NCBI RefSeq assembly: GCF_003478445.1 | Contig: NZ_QUET01000030.1 | Location: 1-36,937 of the forward strand | DNA: 36,937 nucleotides | Reading direction: 5' to 3' | DNA from: Roseburia sp. AM59-24XD | GTDB lineage: Bacteria > Bacillota > Clostridia > Lachnospirales > Lachnospiraceae | Shown here: positions 7,460 to 16,976 of the stretch, piece after piece | How positions within the stretch are numbered: position 1 is the stretch's first letter | Layout: each line of letters opens with the position of its first letter | Translations under genes and position numbers: made by a program | Notes under the pieces: model-generated | Told to the model about the DNA's origin: nothing | The model's database searches: none | Seen by the model: the letters and a program-made list of their open reading frames with translations, nothing else

Positions 7460-10400
7460 TCATTTCTTCGCATTTGATGCGTCTGCCGGCTCTGCCGCGG
7501 CAAAGCCTGTTCCTTTCGTTCCCCTTTCGCCACCGCCGACTCCGGCGATTGCTTCCACTACACTTTCTGCTGCCGCAAAGATTCTCTCTGCCTGTAAACG
7601 TTTCTCCTTCGCCGCAGTACGACCGGTCACTGCCGCCGTACTCTTTCCTGTCTCCAGTGCTTTCTGAATGTACAGGAAATGGGCGTCATTCCCGGAGATA
7701 TAACGAAGCTTTCCCTCGAAGGCTTCGATCATTGCCGGTATCTTTGCCACGTCAAGCACGGCATCCGGCTGCATATAGAACCTGATCCCATCCGGTTTCT
7801 GTGCGATCTGCAAGATTCCGCTGCGATGGGCTGCCGCTTTGAGCACGGCAATCCGCAGCAGATTCTGCGCCGCATGTGGAATGTCTCCAAACCGGTCGAT
7901 CAGTTCGTCTTCCATGTCGGAGCGTTCACCCTCATTCTCCAGAGCAGCGATGCGCTTATACATATCTAACTTCTGATATTCACTCTTAATATACGATGCC
8001 GGAATGAATGCGTCAACCTGCAGATCGATATTTGTGTCTAAATCTTCCTTTTCCGGCTGCTCTCCCTTCATGGTACGAACAGCTTCGCTGAGCATTTTAC
8101 AATAAAGCTCATAACCGACCGCCTCCATATGACCGGACTGCGCCGCACCGAGCAGATTGCCGGCACCGCGGATCTCGAGATCGCGCATCGCTACCTTGAT
8201 GCCGGAGCCAAGATCCGTGTATTCCCGGATCGCTGCCAGACGCTTCTCTGCAACCTCCCGCAGGATCTTGTCCTTCTTGTACATTAAGAAGGCATATGCG
8301 GTCCGGTTGGAACGTCCGACGCGGCCGCGAAGCTGATAAAGCTGGGAAAGTCCCATCTGATCGGCATTATCTATGATGATCGTATTTACATTGGAAATAT
8401 CAAGTCCCGTCTCAATGATGGTGGTGGCGATCAGCACATCGATCTCGCCCTCGATAAAGCCCATCATGATCCGCTCCAGCTCGCGTTCGCTCATCTGACC
8501 GTGCGCAAATGCCACGTTGGCATCCGGCACAAGCCCGGAGATCTCCGATGCGACCTCGTCAATGTTGTGTACACGGTTATAAACATAATACACCTGACCG
8601 CCTCGCACAAGCTCACGGTTGATCGCCTCGCGGATGATCTCGCTGCTGTGCTCCATAACGAAGGTCTGGATCGGAAGCCGGTCTACCGGCGGTTCCTCAA
8701 GTACGCTCATATCACGGATCCCGACGAGACTCATATGAAGTGTCCGCGGGATTGGTGTTGCAGAGAGTGTGAGGACATCCACATCGCCCTTCATCTGCTT
8801 GATCTTCTCTTTGTGGGTGACGCCGAAGCGCTGTTCCTCGTCCACGATTAAAAGACCTAAATCTTTAAATGCAACATCCTTGGACAGCAGGCGGTGCGTA
8901 CCGATCACAATGTCCACCTCGCCGCGTTTGAGCTTCTCGATCGTCTTTTTCTGCTGGCTCGGTGTGCGGAAACGCGACATCATTTCCACATTGATCGGAT
9001 AATCACCGAGACGCTCCCTGATCGTATTGTAATGCTGCTGTGCCAGGATCGTGGTCGGCACCAGGAAGGCTACCTGCTTGTTGTCGTTGACTGCTTTGAA
9101 GGCAGCACGGATCGCAACCTCCGTCTTACCGTAACCGACATCGCCACAGATCAGGCGATCCATAACCTTGCCACTCTCCATATCGCGCTTGGTGGCAGCG
9201 ATCGCATCGAGCTGATCCGCCGTCTCCTCATACGGAAACATCTCCTCGAACTCGGTCTGCCAGACAGTGTCCGGACTGAACCGGTAACCGGGCTGCTCCT
9301 GCCGCTTCGCATAAAGCTCGACGAGTTCTCTGGCGATCTCCTTTACGGCTCCGCGGACTCGCGTCTTTGTCTTTTTCCATTCGACGGTATTTAACTTGTT
9401 AAGCTTTGGCTTTCTGGCGGCATCCTGACTGGCGTATTTCTGAAGAACATCCAGTGATGAAGCCGGCACATAAAGATTGCCTCCGTCACCGTACTCGATC
9501 TTTACAAAGTCCTTTGCAACATTATCTACCTTGATCTTCTCGATGCCGCGGTAAATGCCGAGTCCGTGGTTCTCATGGATGACATAATCCCCGACATTGA
9601 GCTCGTTAAAGCTCTGAATGACCTTTCCATTGTACTGCTTTTGTCGTTTCTTTGTCGTTCTGTTTTTAGCGCCAAAGATATCGCTCTCCGTCACAACCAC
9701 AAAGCGAAGCTGTGTATAGGAAAAGCCTTTCGACAGCCTGCCGTAGCTTACCATGATCTCGCCCGGCTGCAGCGGCTTGTCGAGCGTCTCCCTGTAAAAC
9801 GCCGGCAGATCGTACTCCCCAAAATCACTGGCGAGACGTTTTGCTCTCGTTCTCGAACCGCAGAGCATCAGAATACGATAGCCCTGCTGCCGCCACTTCT
9901 TCATATCCTCGACCAGCAATTCAAAATGCTTATTGTAAGAAGCAATCGCCTGACACTGCAGATGATAGTTTTCCCGTACGGTAAGATCCTTCGGGAGTCC
10001 GTCCAGCATTGTCAGATACAACGTGCTTTTCCGGCTGAGCATCGTGCTGACTGCCTCGGCACTGTATAAAACCTCCATCTGTCCCGGCAGCAAAAGTCCC
10101 TTTTCCAGACGGCTTTCCATGCTTTCCCTAAACTCTGCCTCGACCGCCTCCATCGCCTCACGGCATCGCACCGGCTCATCCACAACAAATAACGTCTCCG
10201 CCGGATCAAAGAAATTAAAGAAGGAGCCTGCCTCTGAATCAAAGTATAATAAAAAACTTTCCAGACCGGTGCCGCTGCGGGTATATTCTACACGCTCCCG
10301 CCATTCCTTCATCGTGTCGGCCAGACGATTGAAGGCTTCGAAGTTCTTTGCCTTCTTAAACTTCTCCTGCAGCTTCTTCTGTTCTTTGGCAATCTTTGCA

Positions 10401-11110
10401 AATCCCTGCCTCATCTGTTCCTGCGTCAGAATGATCTCCATCGCCGGAAAGATCACAAGCTCTGATACGCGCTCAATGGAGCGCTGGCTTTCCACATCAA
10501 AGGAACGAATCGTGTCGATCTCGTCTCCCCAGAGTTCAATACGGTACGGACATTCCCCGGTCGGCGGATAGATATCCAGAATGCCGCCGCGAATGGAATA
10601 TTCGCCGGGACCGTCAACCTGACCCTGTCTCTCATAGCCCATATCCGCCAGGCTGCGGGTGAGTTCCTCGAGATCAACCTGTCCCCCTTCTTCCAGACGC
10701 CTGCAGGACTTCTTATAGACAGATAAGGACTGCACATATTCCATCCCCGCCGTCATGGTGGTGATCACTGTGCCGCCCTCTTGATCGAATAGTGATTTGA
10801 TTGTCTTTAGTCGTTCGGTCTCCACTGCATTGCCGTGTACATCGGCGCTGTAGAAGATGACATCCTTTGCCGGATAAAACACGGCTTCCTTGTCGTACAT
10901 CCGATAATCTGCCAGAAGTTCTCTCGCCTTTCTCTCATTGGCAGCTACGATCACCGTCCACTTTTTGGACTGTGCCAGACCGCTGATGAGATGGCTCTTC
11001 TGACCATCGATGCAGCCGGATATCTGTACCGGCATCCTGCCGCGCTCAATGCATTCTCTGGCTCCGCCGTAGGCGTTTAACTCCTCCAGAGGTTTCCATA
11101 GGGTTTCCAT
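7460..11110 (-). CDS. mfd: Transcription-repair coupling factor Mfd
   Basis: A 1216-residue SF2 translocase that removes RNA polymerase stalled at DNA lesions and recruits UvrA. Domains in order: UvrB-like N-terminal region, the RNA-polymerase-interacting (CarD-like) domain ([17 protein letters not shown], near 505), and the RecG-like motor with Walker [10 protein letters not shown], the DEEQRFG box and the QLRGRVGRS motif VI. The TRCF domain (DMYKRIA, then FGDIP) follows. The end carries an extra Ala/Gly-rich tail of about 60 residues. The start ATG follows GAGAGGAC. It lies 45 bp after pth and 7 bp before the lipoprotein gene. With uvrC in the same operon this is a DNA-repair-rich unit. Very sure. 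Confidence 0.98.
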   Translation of the reverse strand: METLWKPLEELNAYGGARECIERGRMPVQISGCIDGQKSHLISGLAQSKKWTVIVAANERKARELLADYRMYDKEAVFYPAKDVIFYSADVHGNAVETERLKTIKSLFDQEGGTVITTMTAGMEYVQSLSVYKKSCRRLEEGGQVDLEELTRSLADMGYERQGQVDGPGEYSIRGGILDIYPPTGECPYRIELWGDEIDTIRSFDVESQRSIERVSELVIFPAMEIILTQEQMRQGFAKIAKEQKKLQEKFKKAKNFEAFNRLADTMKEWRERVEYTRSGTGLESFLLYFDSEAGSFFNFFDPAETLFVVDEPVRCREAMEAVEAEFRESMESRLEKGLLLPGQMEVLYSAEAVSTMLSRKSTLYLTMLDGLPKDLTVRENYHLQCQAIASYNKHFELLVEDMKKWRQQGYRILMLCGSRTRAKRLASDFGEYDLPAFYRETLDKPLQPGEIMVSYGRLSKGFSYTQLRFVVVTESDIFGAKNRTTKKRQKQYNGKVIQSFNELNVGDYVIHENHGLGIYRGIEKIKVDNVAKDFVKIEYGDGGNLYVPASSLDVLQKYASQDAARKPKLNKLNTVEWKKTKTRVRGAVKEIARELVELYAKRQEQPGYRFSPDTVWQTEFEEMFPYEETADQLDAIAATKRDMESGKVMDRLICGDVGYGKTEVAIRAAFKAVNDNKQVAFLVPTTILAQQHYNTIRERLGDYPINVEMMSRFRTPSQQKKTIEKLKRGEVDIVIGTHRLLSKDVAFKDLGLLIVDEEQRFGVTHKEKIKQMKGDVDVLTLSATPIPRTLHMSLVGIRDMSVLEEPPVDRLPIQTFVMEHSSEIIREAINRELVRGGQVYYVYNRVHNIDEVASEISGLVPDANVAFAHGQMSERELERIMMGFIEGEIDVLIATTIIETGLDISNVNTIIIDNADQMGLSQLYQLRGRVGRSNRTAYAFLMYKKDKILREVAEKRLAAIREYTDLGSGIKVAMRDLEIRGAGNLLGAAQSGHMEAVGYELYCKMLSEAVRTMKGEQPEKEDLDTNIDLQVDAFIPASYIKSEYQKLDMYKRIAALENEGERSDMEDELIDRFGDIPHAAQNLLRIAVLKAAAHRSGILQIAQKPDGIRFYMQPDAVLDVAKIPAMIEAFEGKLRYISGNDAHFLYIQKALETGKSTAAVTGRTAAKEKRLQAERIFAAAESVVEAIAGVGGGERGTKGTGFAAAEPADASNAKK

Positions 11111-11155
11111 TGATGATTGTCCTCTCGTTCTGTTCCGTTGTTAATCTACGGATGA

Positions 11156-11721
11156 TTACTTGTTGTTATATTTGTTCATGGCAGAAGTGACATCCTCCGT
11201 AATGATCTCACTGCATGCCTTCGCCGCTTTCTCCAGAGCCTCTCTGACAACCGGCTCTTCCTCCTTGGAGAAACGTCCCAGCACATAATCTGCCAGATCC
11301 CAGCCCTTCGGCTTCTCACCGACGCGATGCGGATACGCGGAAATACCTGTGTTCCCAGATGAGCAATGATGTTTTTGATTCCATTGTGACCACCTGCGCT
11401 TCCCTTTGGACGAATCCGTAGCTTGCCGGGTGCCAGATTGATGTCATCATAAATGACGATCAGCTCCTCCTCAGGATCGATCTTATAATAATCGACCAGT
11501 TCCCGAACGCTCTCTCCGCTTAAGTTCATATATGTCTGCGGCATGGCAAGGATGACCTTCTGTCCCTCGATCACGCCCTTGCCGCACACCGCACGGTGCT
11601 TTTTCATGTCCATGGAAATCCCGTAGATATCGGCAAGTGCCGTCACCGCAGAAAACCCGATGTTGTGGCGGGTTCCGTCATAGCGGCGCTCGGGATTTCC
11701 TAATCCTACTATAATATACAT
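11156..11721 (-). CDS. pth: Peptidyl-tRNA hydrolase (frameshifted as given)
   Basis: Pth releases peptides from peptidyl-tRNA dropped by stalled ribosomes. The N-terminal part is intact: GLGNPERRYDGTRHNIGF with catalytic His about 19, PQTYMNLSGESV, the DDINL segment with Asp, and KGSAGGHNGIKN. After FPRIRI the frame breaks: one G/C is missing near 11325 (CGCATCG-CGTCGG on the minus strand). Restoring it gives a normal end (GEKPKGWDLADYVLGRF and onward, finishing MNKYNNK) and a stop at 11156-11158, for 188 residues, the normal length. As given, the frame instead runs to 11176 with an unrelated Arg-rich tail. It starts 12 bp after the HD-domain gene. The deletion is probably a sequence error since the gene is essential. 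Confidence 0.93.
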
Positions 11722-11733
11722 GTTCTTTTTCCT

Positions 11734-12870
11734 TTAAAAATTCTTGTGTGTCAGTTTCTCCCCCATGTGAACCGGTTTGCCGTGATAACTGATCAGCAGA
11801 TCGTTGTCGATGACATAACGGTTGTCCATGGTCTTCATGATATCCCGGATCTGAATCTGCTGTGCCACATAGTGATCTGCCATATTGTACAGAACATTGT
11901 CCCGGAAGGAAAGGATCACCGGTGCAAGCACATCACTGTCATTGCCGGCAACGACAAGTCCCTTATCCCCATTGGACAGCTCCACGCAGACTCCCGGCTG
12001 CAGAATATTGATACTCTCGATCAGTGCGGCAACGACCTCCTGATCGTAGCCATTATCCGGGTTCAGCAGTGTGCGTACCGCTTCGATCTCGGATGTCGGC
12101 TCTTCCTCAAAGTTCATTGCCGTCATGGAATCGTATGCATACGCCGTCTTTAATATGTCTATATTGAGCGAATGATGTGCAGTCGCATCGTCATTGCCGG
12201 TATCATGCAGATCATTGATCACACCCCTGACACAGCGCTTGATCTCCGGATCCAAATCGTAATCGTTGTCGATCAGCTGGATCGCCGCATAGTGATAGGT
12301 GCGGATCTTCTTCTCGTCCTCCGGCGTGATCTCATTCTTCCGCTTGCGGTAGATATGCGCCGGGATCATCAGGCTTCCCACATCATGCAGGAGTGCAGCG
12401 ACAACAATATCGAGCTGCTGCTTAAACTCCATATCCATCCGGTGTGAGATCAGCGCACACAAAATGGCTGTGTTGAGGGAATGCTTATATACATAGTCCT
12501 CATTGCTCCGCAGATTCTGTACAAAGCTGATCTTATGGTTCAGGCTTCCGTAGCGGCGGATGATCTGGTTGGCAAACTGATACATGCCCTTTGCTTCCTG
12601 CTGCTTTGTGACGGCATCGAGAATCTCACGAATCGTGAAGATCGCCATTGCCTGAAAGCGTTCAAATTCGATGTCGTCCGGTGACATTGGCGGAACAGGC
12701 TCTGCCGGCTCCAGAATGTACACCCCGATTAATCCGAAATTCTGGATACTGACGATACCCTGTCTGGTCAGCTTGGAATTGCGCTCATACAGCATAACAC
12801 CGTCTCTGTTGTAGATTGGCTTTGCCAGACGCATTCCCAGTTTTAAATCATCTGATTTGACAAATTTCAT
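11734..12870 (-). CDS. HD-domain protein related to HD-GYP, GYP motif missing
   Basis: A 378-residue protein. The frame reaches upstream to 13155 inside hprK, but the start with a ribosome site (GGAGGGG, 5 bases before ATG) is at 12870. Residues about 1-60 resemble the small beta domain found before HD-GYP domains (KLGMRLAKPIYNRDGVMLYERN). The HD domain spans about 115-280 with HSLNTAIL (His about 130) and LLHDVG (162-163). The HHExxDGxGYP signature of c-di-GMP phosphodiesterases is absent; the region reads VRGVINDLHDTGNDD. So it keeps metal-binding residues but may not cleave c-di-GMP. A C-terminal beta part follows. It sits between hprK (34 bp) and pth (12 bp) in the operon. Confidence 0.82.
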   Translation of the reverse strand: MKFVKSDDLKLGMRLAKPIYNRDGVMLYERNSKLTRQGIVSIQNFGLIGVYILEPAEPVPPMSPDDIEFERFQAMAIFTIREILDAVTKQQEAKGMYQFANQIIRRYGSLNHKISFVQNLRSNEDYVYKHSLNTAILCALISHRMDMEFKQQLDIVVAALLHDVGSLMIPAHIYRKRKNEITPEDEKKIRTYHYAAIQLIDNDYDLDPEIKRCVRGVINDLHDTGNDDATAHHSLNIDILKTAYAYDSMTAMNFEEEPTSEIEAVRTLLNPDNGYDQEVVAALIESINILQPGVCVELSNGDKGLVVAGNDSDVLAPVILSFRDNVLYNMADHYVAQQIQIRDIMKTMDNRYVIDNDLLISYHGKPVHMGEKLTHKNF

Positions 12871-12904
12871 AAATACCCCTCCATTTAAAATCCCCAGTCT
12901 GTAC

Positions 12905-13864
12905 TTATTTCTTCTGGGACTTCTCTGCAATGTTGTTGGTGACACGGTTGTAAAGCTCGAGTGCCGCATTGTAGCCCATTTTCTTCTGACGGTAGTTGAC
13001 TGCCGCAGACTCACAGATGATCGCGCAGTTACGACCCGGGCGGATCGGAATGGAATGGCATACGACCTTGTTGCCAAGGAACTCAATGTACTGCTCCTCC
13101 AGACCGAGACGGTCATATTCCTGATTCTTATTATATTCCTCGAGCTTGATGACAAGATTGATCTCCTGCTCGTTCTTTACACTCTCTACACCAAATAATG
13201 TCTTCGCATCGATGATACCGATACCGCGCAGCTCGATGAAATGACGGGTGATGTCCGGTGCGCTTCCGATCAGGGAAGCATCACTTACTTTCTTAATCTC
13301 TACGACATCATCAGATACAAGACGATGACCTCTGTGGATCAACTCCAGCGCAACCTCGGACTTACCGATGCCGCTCTCGCCCATGATCAGTACACCCTCT
13401 CCGAAAAGATCGAGAAGTACGCCATGCACGCTGCAGCGCGGTGCCAGTTCGACATTCAGCCAGCGGATGACCTCTGCCATAAATGCGTTGGTCTCCTTCG
13501 GGGTGCGCAGAATAGGCACCTGATATTTGCTGGCAAGCTGAACCAGCTTCTCGTCAATATGAAGATTACGGCAAAACACGATGCACGGCGGCTTTGTGTG
13601 ACGCTCGCTGCCCGCCATGATGATCTCCATCATCTCCAGTGTGTAATCCAATCCCTTCTGCTCCATGTAGGTATGCTCGACATGACCGATGATCTGAATC
13701 CTTCCGGAGTCAAAATAATCAAAGAAGCCTGCTAACTGCAGTGCCGGACGGTTTACATCGGTCTGTACGATGTCGATGCGCGATACATCCACATCGGATG
13801 TGACATTTTCCAGTTCCATCTGCTCAATGAGCTTTTCCAGTGATACGCTGTAAGTCTCTGCCAT
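12905..13864 (-). CDS. hprK: HPr kinase/phosphorylase
   Basis: A 319-residue bifunctional enzyme that phosphorylates HPr on Ser46 and removes the phosphate again, the main sensor of carbon catabolite repression in Firmicutes. The N-terminal domain (about 1-130) is normal. The kinase domain carries the P-loop GESGIGKSEVALEL, followed by LVSDDVVEI and the HprK signature HFIELRGIGIIDAKTLFG. It starts 3 bp after the uvrC stop and so is translated in the same operon. Length matches the family. Confidence 0.98.
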   Translation of the reverse strand: MAETYSVSLEKLIEQMELENVTSDVDVSRIDIVQTDVNRPALQLAGFFDYFDSGRIQIIGHVEHTYMEQKGLDYTLEMMEIIMAGSERHTKPPCIVFCRNLHIDEKLVQLASKYQVPILRTPKETNAFMAEVIRWLNVELAPRCSVHGVLLDLFGEGVLIMGESGIGKSEVALELIHRGHRLVSDDVVEIKKVSDASLIGSAPDITRHFIELRGIGIIDAKTLFGVESVKNEQEINLVIKLEEYNKNQEYDRLGLEEQYIEFLGNKVVCHSIPIRPGRNCAIICESAAVNYRQKKMGYNAALELYNRVTNNIAEKSQKK

Positions 13865-13867
13865 ATG

Positions 13868-15766
13868 CTATTCTCCTTCTTGCAAGCTGCCCTCCGGACG
13901 GTTCTCTGTGGAATGAAAGAACTCATAGACCTTCGTGGCTGCCCCCATGTTCATTGTTTCTGTTTGTGCTAACTCCTCTATATCTGCGCTCCGTACTGCT
14001 TCTATGGAGCCAAATCTCTTCATCAGTGCGCGGCGGCGCTTCTCTCCGATCCCCGGAATGTCATCCAGGATCGACTTGACCTGTACCTTGCTGCGCAGGG
14101 AACGGTGATACTCGATCGCAAACCGGTGAACCTCATCCTGAATCCTGGTCATCAGGTGAAAGCCCTCGCTGCCGGTATTGATCGGCAACTCCTCCCCATG
14201 AAAGTAAATACCACGGGTCCGATGCCTGTCATCCTTGACCATACCGCATACCGGAATGGATAGTTGCAGCTTGTCAAGAACCTCCTCGGCAATATGAACC
14301 TGTCCTTTACCACCATCCATCATGATCAGATCCGGGTATCGCGTAAAGCTGCCTTCCTCGCCGGAAAGCCCTTCGTCCGCCAGCTTCTTCTCCTCGTCCA
14401 GTCCATGCTGAAAGCGTCTGGTCAGCACCTCCCGCATGCTGGCATAATCGTCGGGTCCATGCACGGTCTTAATACGGAACTTGCGGTAATCGCTCCTTCT
14501 CGGCGATCCATCCTCGAAAACAACCATGGATCCGACCGACTGAAAACCGCTGATATTGGAAATATCATAGGATTCCACACGGTGAACATCGGTGAGACCG
14601 ATCCACGAACAGATCTCCTGCATTGCTCCCGTCGTACGCTCCTCCGCACGGCGGATCTTCTGTGCATCCTGCTCCAGAACCATCATCGCGTTCTTATGCG
14701 CCAGCTCGACAAGCCGTTCCTTCTGTCCCTTTTTGGGAACAATGATACGAACCTTATCACCGCGCCTCTCGCTGAGCCAGCGTGCAATCACTTCCTCATC
14801 CTCTATCTCATATTCTAACATGAGTTCCTTGGGAATAAAAGGTGTCCCCGCATAAAACTGCTTGATAAATGCCTGTAGGATCTCCTGTCTGTTGGAACCG
14901 TCCACACCGTTCAGATGGAAATGATCCCTGCCGATCATCCTGCCCTCCCGGATAAAAAAGACCTGCACGACTGCCTCGCTCTGATCCTTGGCAAGCGCAA
15001 TGATATCCCTGTCCAGCCCATCAAAATCAGTGATCTTCTGGTGGACGGAGGACTTGCGGACGCTCTCGATCAGGTCACGGTACTGTGCAGCTTCCTCAAA
15101 CTGCATCGCCTCGGCTGCCGCCGTCATCTTGTCCTGAAGATACGAAAGCACTCCGGAATAATCTCCCTCCAGGATCTTCAGTGCTTCCTTGAAATGTTCT
15201 CTGTAATCCTCCGGGGAAATATATCCCTGACACGGCGCATCACACTGTCCGATATGGTAATTTAAGCACGGACGTTCCTTTCCGGTATCCCTCGGCAGGA
15301 CACGTCTGCAGCTCCGGATATGGTAAATCTTACGCAGAAGCTCGAGCGTGTCTCTGGCGGAGCCTGCGCTTGTGTATGGTCCAAAATACTTTGACTTATC
15401 CCTTTTCTCCTGTCTGGAATAGATCAGGCGCGGGTATGTCTCTCCCACAGTCGCCTTGATAAACGGATAACTCTTGTCATCCTTGAGCATGGTGTTATAT
15501 TTGGGACGGTGTTCTTTGATCAGATTACTCTCCAACACCAGTGCCTCCACCTCGGAATCAGTAATGATATATTCAAAATGATCGATCTGCGAGATCATTT
15601 TCTCAATCTTTGGTGAAACATTTCTGCTTGGCTGAAAATACTGCCGTACTCTGTTCTTCAGACTGATTGCCTTTCCTACATATATAATAGCATCCTTCGC
15701 GTCATGCATCAGATACACGCCGGGCTTTCCGGGCAGCTTTTTCAGCTCCTCCTCAATATTAAACAC
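13868..15766 (-). CDS. uvrC: Excinuclease ABC subunit C
   Basis: A 632-residue UvrC makes the two cuts around a DNA lesion in nucleotide excision repair. The GIY-YIG nuclease is at about 14-95 ([19 protein letters not shown]), the UVR domain that binds UvrB at about 200-240 ([20 protein letters not shown]), the RNase-H-like nuclease in the second half ([18 protein letters not shown]), and helix-hairpin-helix motifs at the end ([21 protein letters not shown]). It starts with GTG 2 bp after the stop of the preceding gene and ends 3 bp before hprK. Confidence 0.98.
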   Translation of the reverse strand: MFNIEEELKKLPGKPGVYLMHDAKDAIIYVGKAISLKNRVRQYFQPSRNVSPKIEKMISQIDHFEYIITDSEVEALVLESNLIKEHRPKYNTMLKDDKSYPFIKATVGETYPRLIYSRQEKRDKSKYFGPYTSAGSARDTLELLRKIYHIRSCRRVLPRDTGKERPCLNYHIGQCDAPCQGYISPEDYREHFKEALKILEGDYSGVLSYLQDKMTAAAEAMQFEEAAQYRDLIESVRKSSVHQKITDFDGLDRDIIALAKDQSEAVVQVFFIREGRMIGRDHFHLNGVDGSNRQEILQAFIKQFYAGTPFIPKELMLEYEIEDEEVIARWLSERRGDKVRIIVPKKGQKERLVELAHKNAMMVLEQDAQKIRRAEERTTGAMQEICSWIGLTDVHRVESYDISNISGFQSVGSMVVFEDGSPRRSDYRKFRIKTVHGPDDYASMREVLTRRFQHGLDEEKKLADEGLSGEEGSFTRYPDLIMMDGGKGQVHIAEEVLDKLQLSIPVCGMVKDDRHRTRGIYFHGEELPINTGSEGFHLMTRIQDEVHRFAIEYHRSLRSKVQVKSILDDIPGIGEKRRRALMKRFGSIEAVRSADIEELAQTETMNMGAATKVYEFFHSTENRPEGSLQEGE

Positions 15767-15768
15767 TT

Positions 15769-16860
15769 TTACTTCTTGACCTTTCCCTTTTTGACGGCAC
15801 TATATGAGCCGTACACTTTCTTTTTGCCGTTTAGTTTATATGCACGCACTTTCACATAAAAGACACTGCCTTTGGAAAGATCGGTCAGTGCTGCTCTGCG
15901 CCCGGTGAGTGTCACCGATGCAGCGCCCCCCGGAATCTTCTTCGTTGTTGCAAAACGAAGCTGATAGCCCTTAGCTCCTGACGTCTTCTTCCAGGTAATG
16001 GTTAATGTCTTTTTCTTATTATTCTTAACAACAACATCCTTGACCTTTCCGGGTGCTTTCACCTTTTCTGCCTTTTCTGTGGCAGACGGCTTCGCAGTTT
16101 CTGTATTTTTCGGTTTTGCCGTTGTCTTCGGTTTGGTTGTTGTCTTTGGCTTTGTCGTTTTCTTAGGCTTTGCCGTAGCTGTCGCTTTCGCCGTCGCCGT
16201 CGGCTTTGCTGTGGCTGCAGCAGTCGGCTTCGGTGTGACAGTAGGCTTTGGAGTCTCGACGACATGCGGAATCTGGTTGCCTGAGGAGTCTGTCAGATAG
16301 AGAGTCGGGCTGCTGATATACCAGATATAATTGGATGCCTCGATCGTAATGCTCGCCGAAGAAAGCGGAATCCTGCCGGAGGCAACTGCTCCCGATGGAT
16401 CTGCACAGTAAAACACGCCATCGGTATAGTCTGTCACAAGGATTGCATGCTGCTGATCAGACTTTTGCTTATACAGCACAATGCCCTCCGGATGTTCGGA
16501 AAGCTTTGTCTGCAGATCTGCTGCCGTGCCGGAAAAGGAATCATGTGCCACGGTCACACTTCCGCAGGTAAAGTTCCACTTCAGTCCGATTCCCTCAACC
16601 CAAGCTGCCGAACGCATCATGTCTGTGGAGATCGACGCCCAGTTGTCATTGCCGTTCATCATCGCACCGCGGCGCACCATCATCGTTGCTGCAACGAGTG
16701 TGCAAAGGTTGCTGCCTCCCGGCTGCTTCAAAAATACGCTGTCCTGATTGATGTCACTGAAGGTTGCCGCCTGAGCCGTACCTTCCTGAACATTCCAGCC
16801 TCCAAGTATTACACATGCCGCCATGAACACGGCAATATATCTTTTGATGAATTTACGCAT
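15769..16860 (-). CDS. Secreted C39-like cysteine protease with Lys-rich linker and Fn3-like tail
   Basis: A 363-residue protein starting with an ATG after CAGGAGATACTC. A signal peptide covers about 1-32. Residues about 36-195 look like a papain-fold C39-like peptidase: Cys53 in [11 protein letters not shown], His138 in [10 protein letters not shown] and Asp154 in CADPSG form a likely triad. A Pro/Thr/Lys linker (about 205-268) leads to a fibronectin-III-like domain (about 270-363) that is very Lys-rich, as in other secreted proteins here. It is the first gene of the operon ahead of uvrC (2-bp gap), an odd partner for repair genes. Substrate is unknown; bacteriocin-type C39 exporters differ because they carry ABC domains. 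Confidence 0.75.
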   Translation of the reverse strand: MRKFIKRYIAVFMAACVILGGWNVQEGTAQAATFSDINQDSVFLKQPGGSNLCTLVAATMMVRRGAMMNGNDNWASISTDMMRSAAWVEGIGLKWNFTCGSVTVAHDSFSGTAADLQTKLSEHPEGIVLYKQKSDQQHAILVTDYTDGVFYCADPSGAVASGRIPLSSASITIEASNYIWYISSPTLYLTDSSGNQIPHVVETPKPTVTPKPTAAATAKPTATAKATATAKPKKTTKPKTTTKPKTTAKPKNTETAKPSATEKAEKVKAPGKVKDVVVKNNKKKTLTITWKKTSGAKGYQLRFATTKKIPGGAASVTLTGRRAALTDLSKGSVFYVKVRAYKLNGKKKVYGSYSAVKKGKVKK

Positions 16861-16917
16861 GAGTATCTCCTGATCTATCTATCTGCATTTGTAAACGAAA
16901 TAATTAGTAAGTTAGTC

Positions 16918-16956
16918 AATAACAGCCGGGACAAGAGAATTGTCCCGGCTGTTATT
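16918..16956 (-). terminator. Perfect 17-bp hairpin terminator after ftsH-HAD
   Basis: AATAACAGCCGGGACAA (16918-16934) pairs perfectly with 16940-16956 around 5 loop bases, 20 bp past the stop at 16977. The T-run on the minus side is short, so it may also act as a processing hairpin. The next leftward gene starts at 16860. Confidence 0.75.
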
Positions 16957-16976
16957 TTATCATATTTATCGATGGT

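Noticed and set aside
12871..13155. Long upstream extension of the HD-domain frame
   Set aside because: It overlaps hprK in another frame; the real start with GGAGGGG is at 12870.
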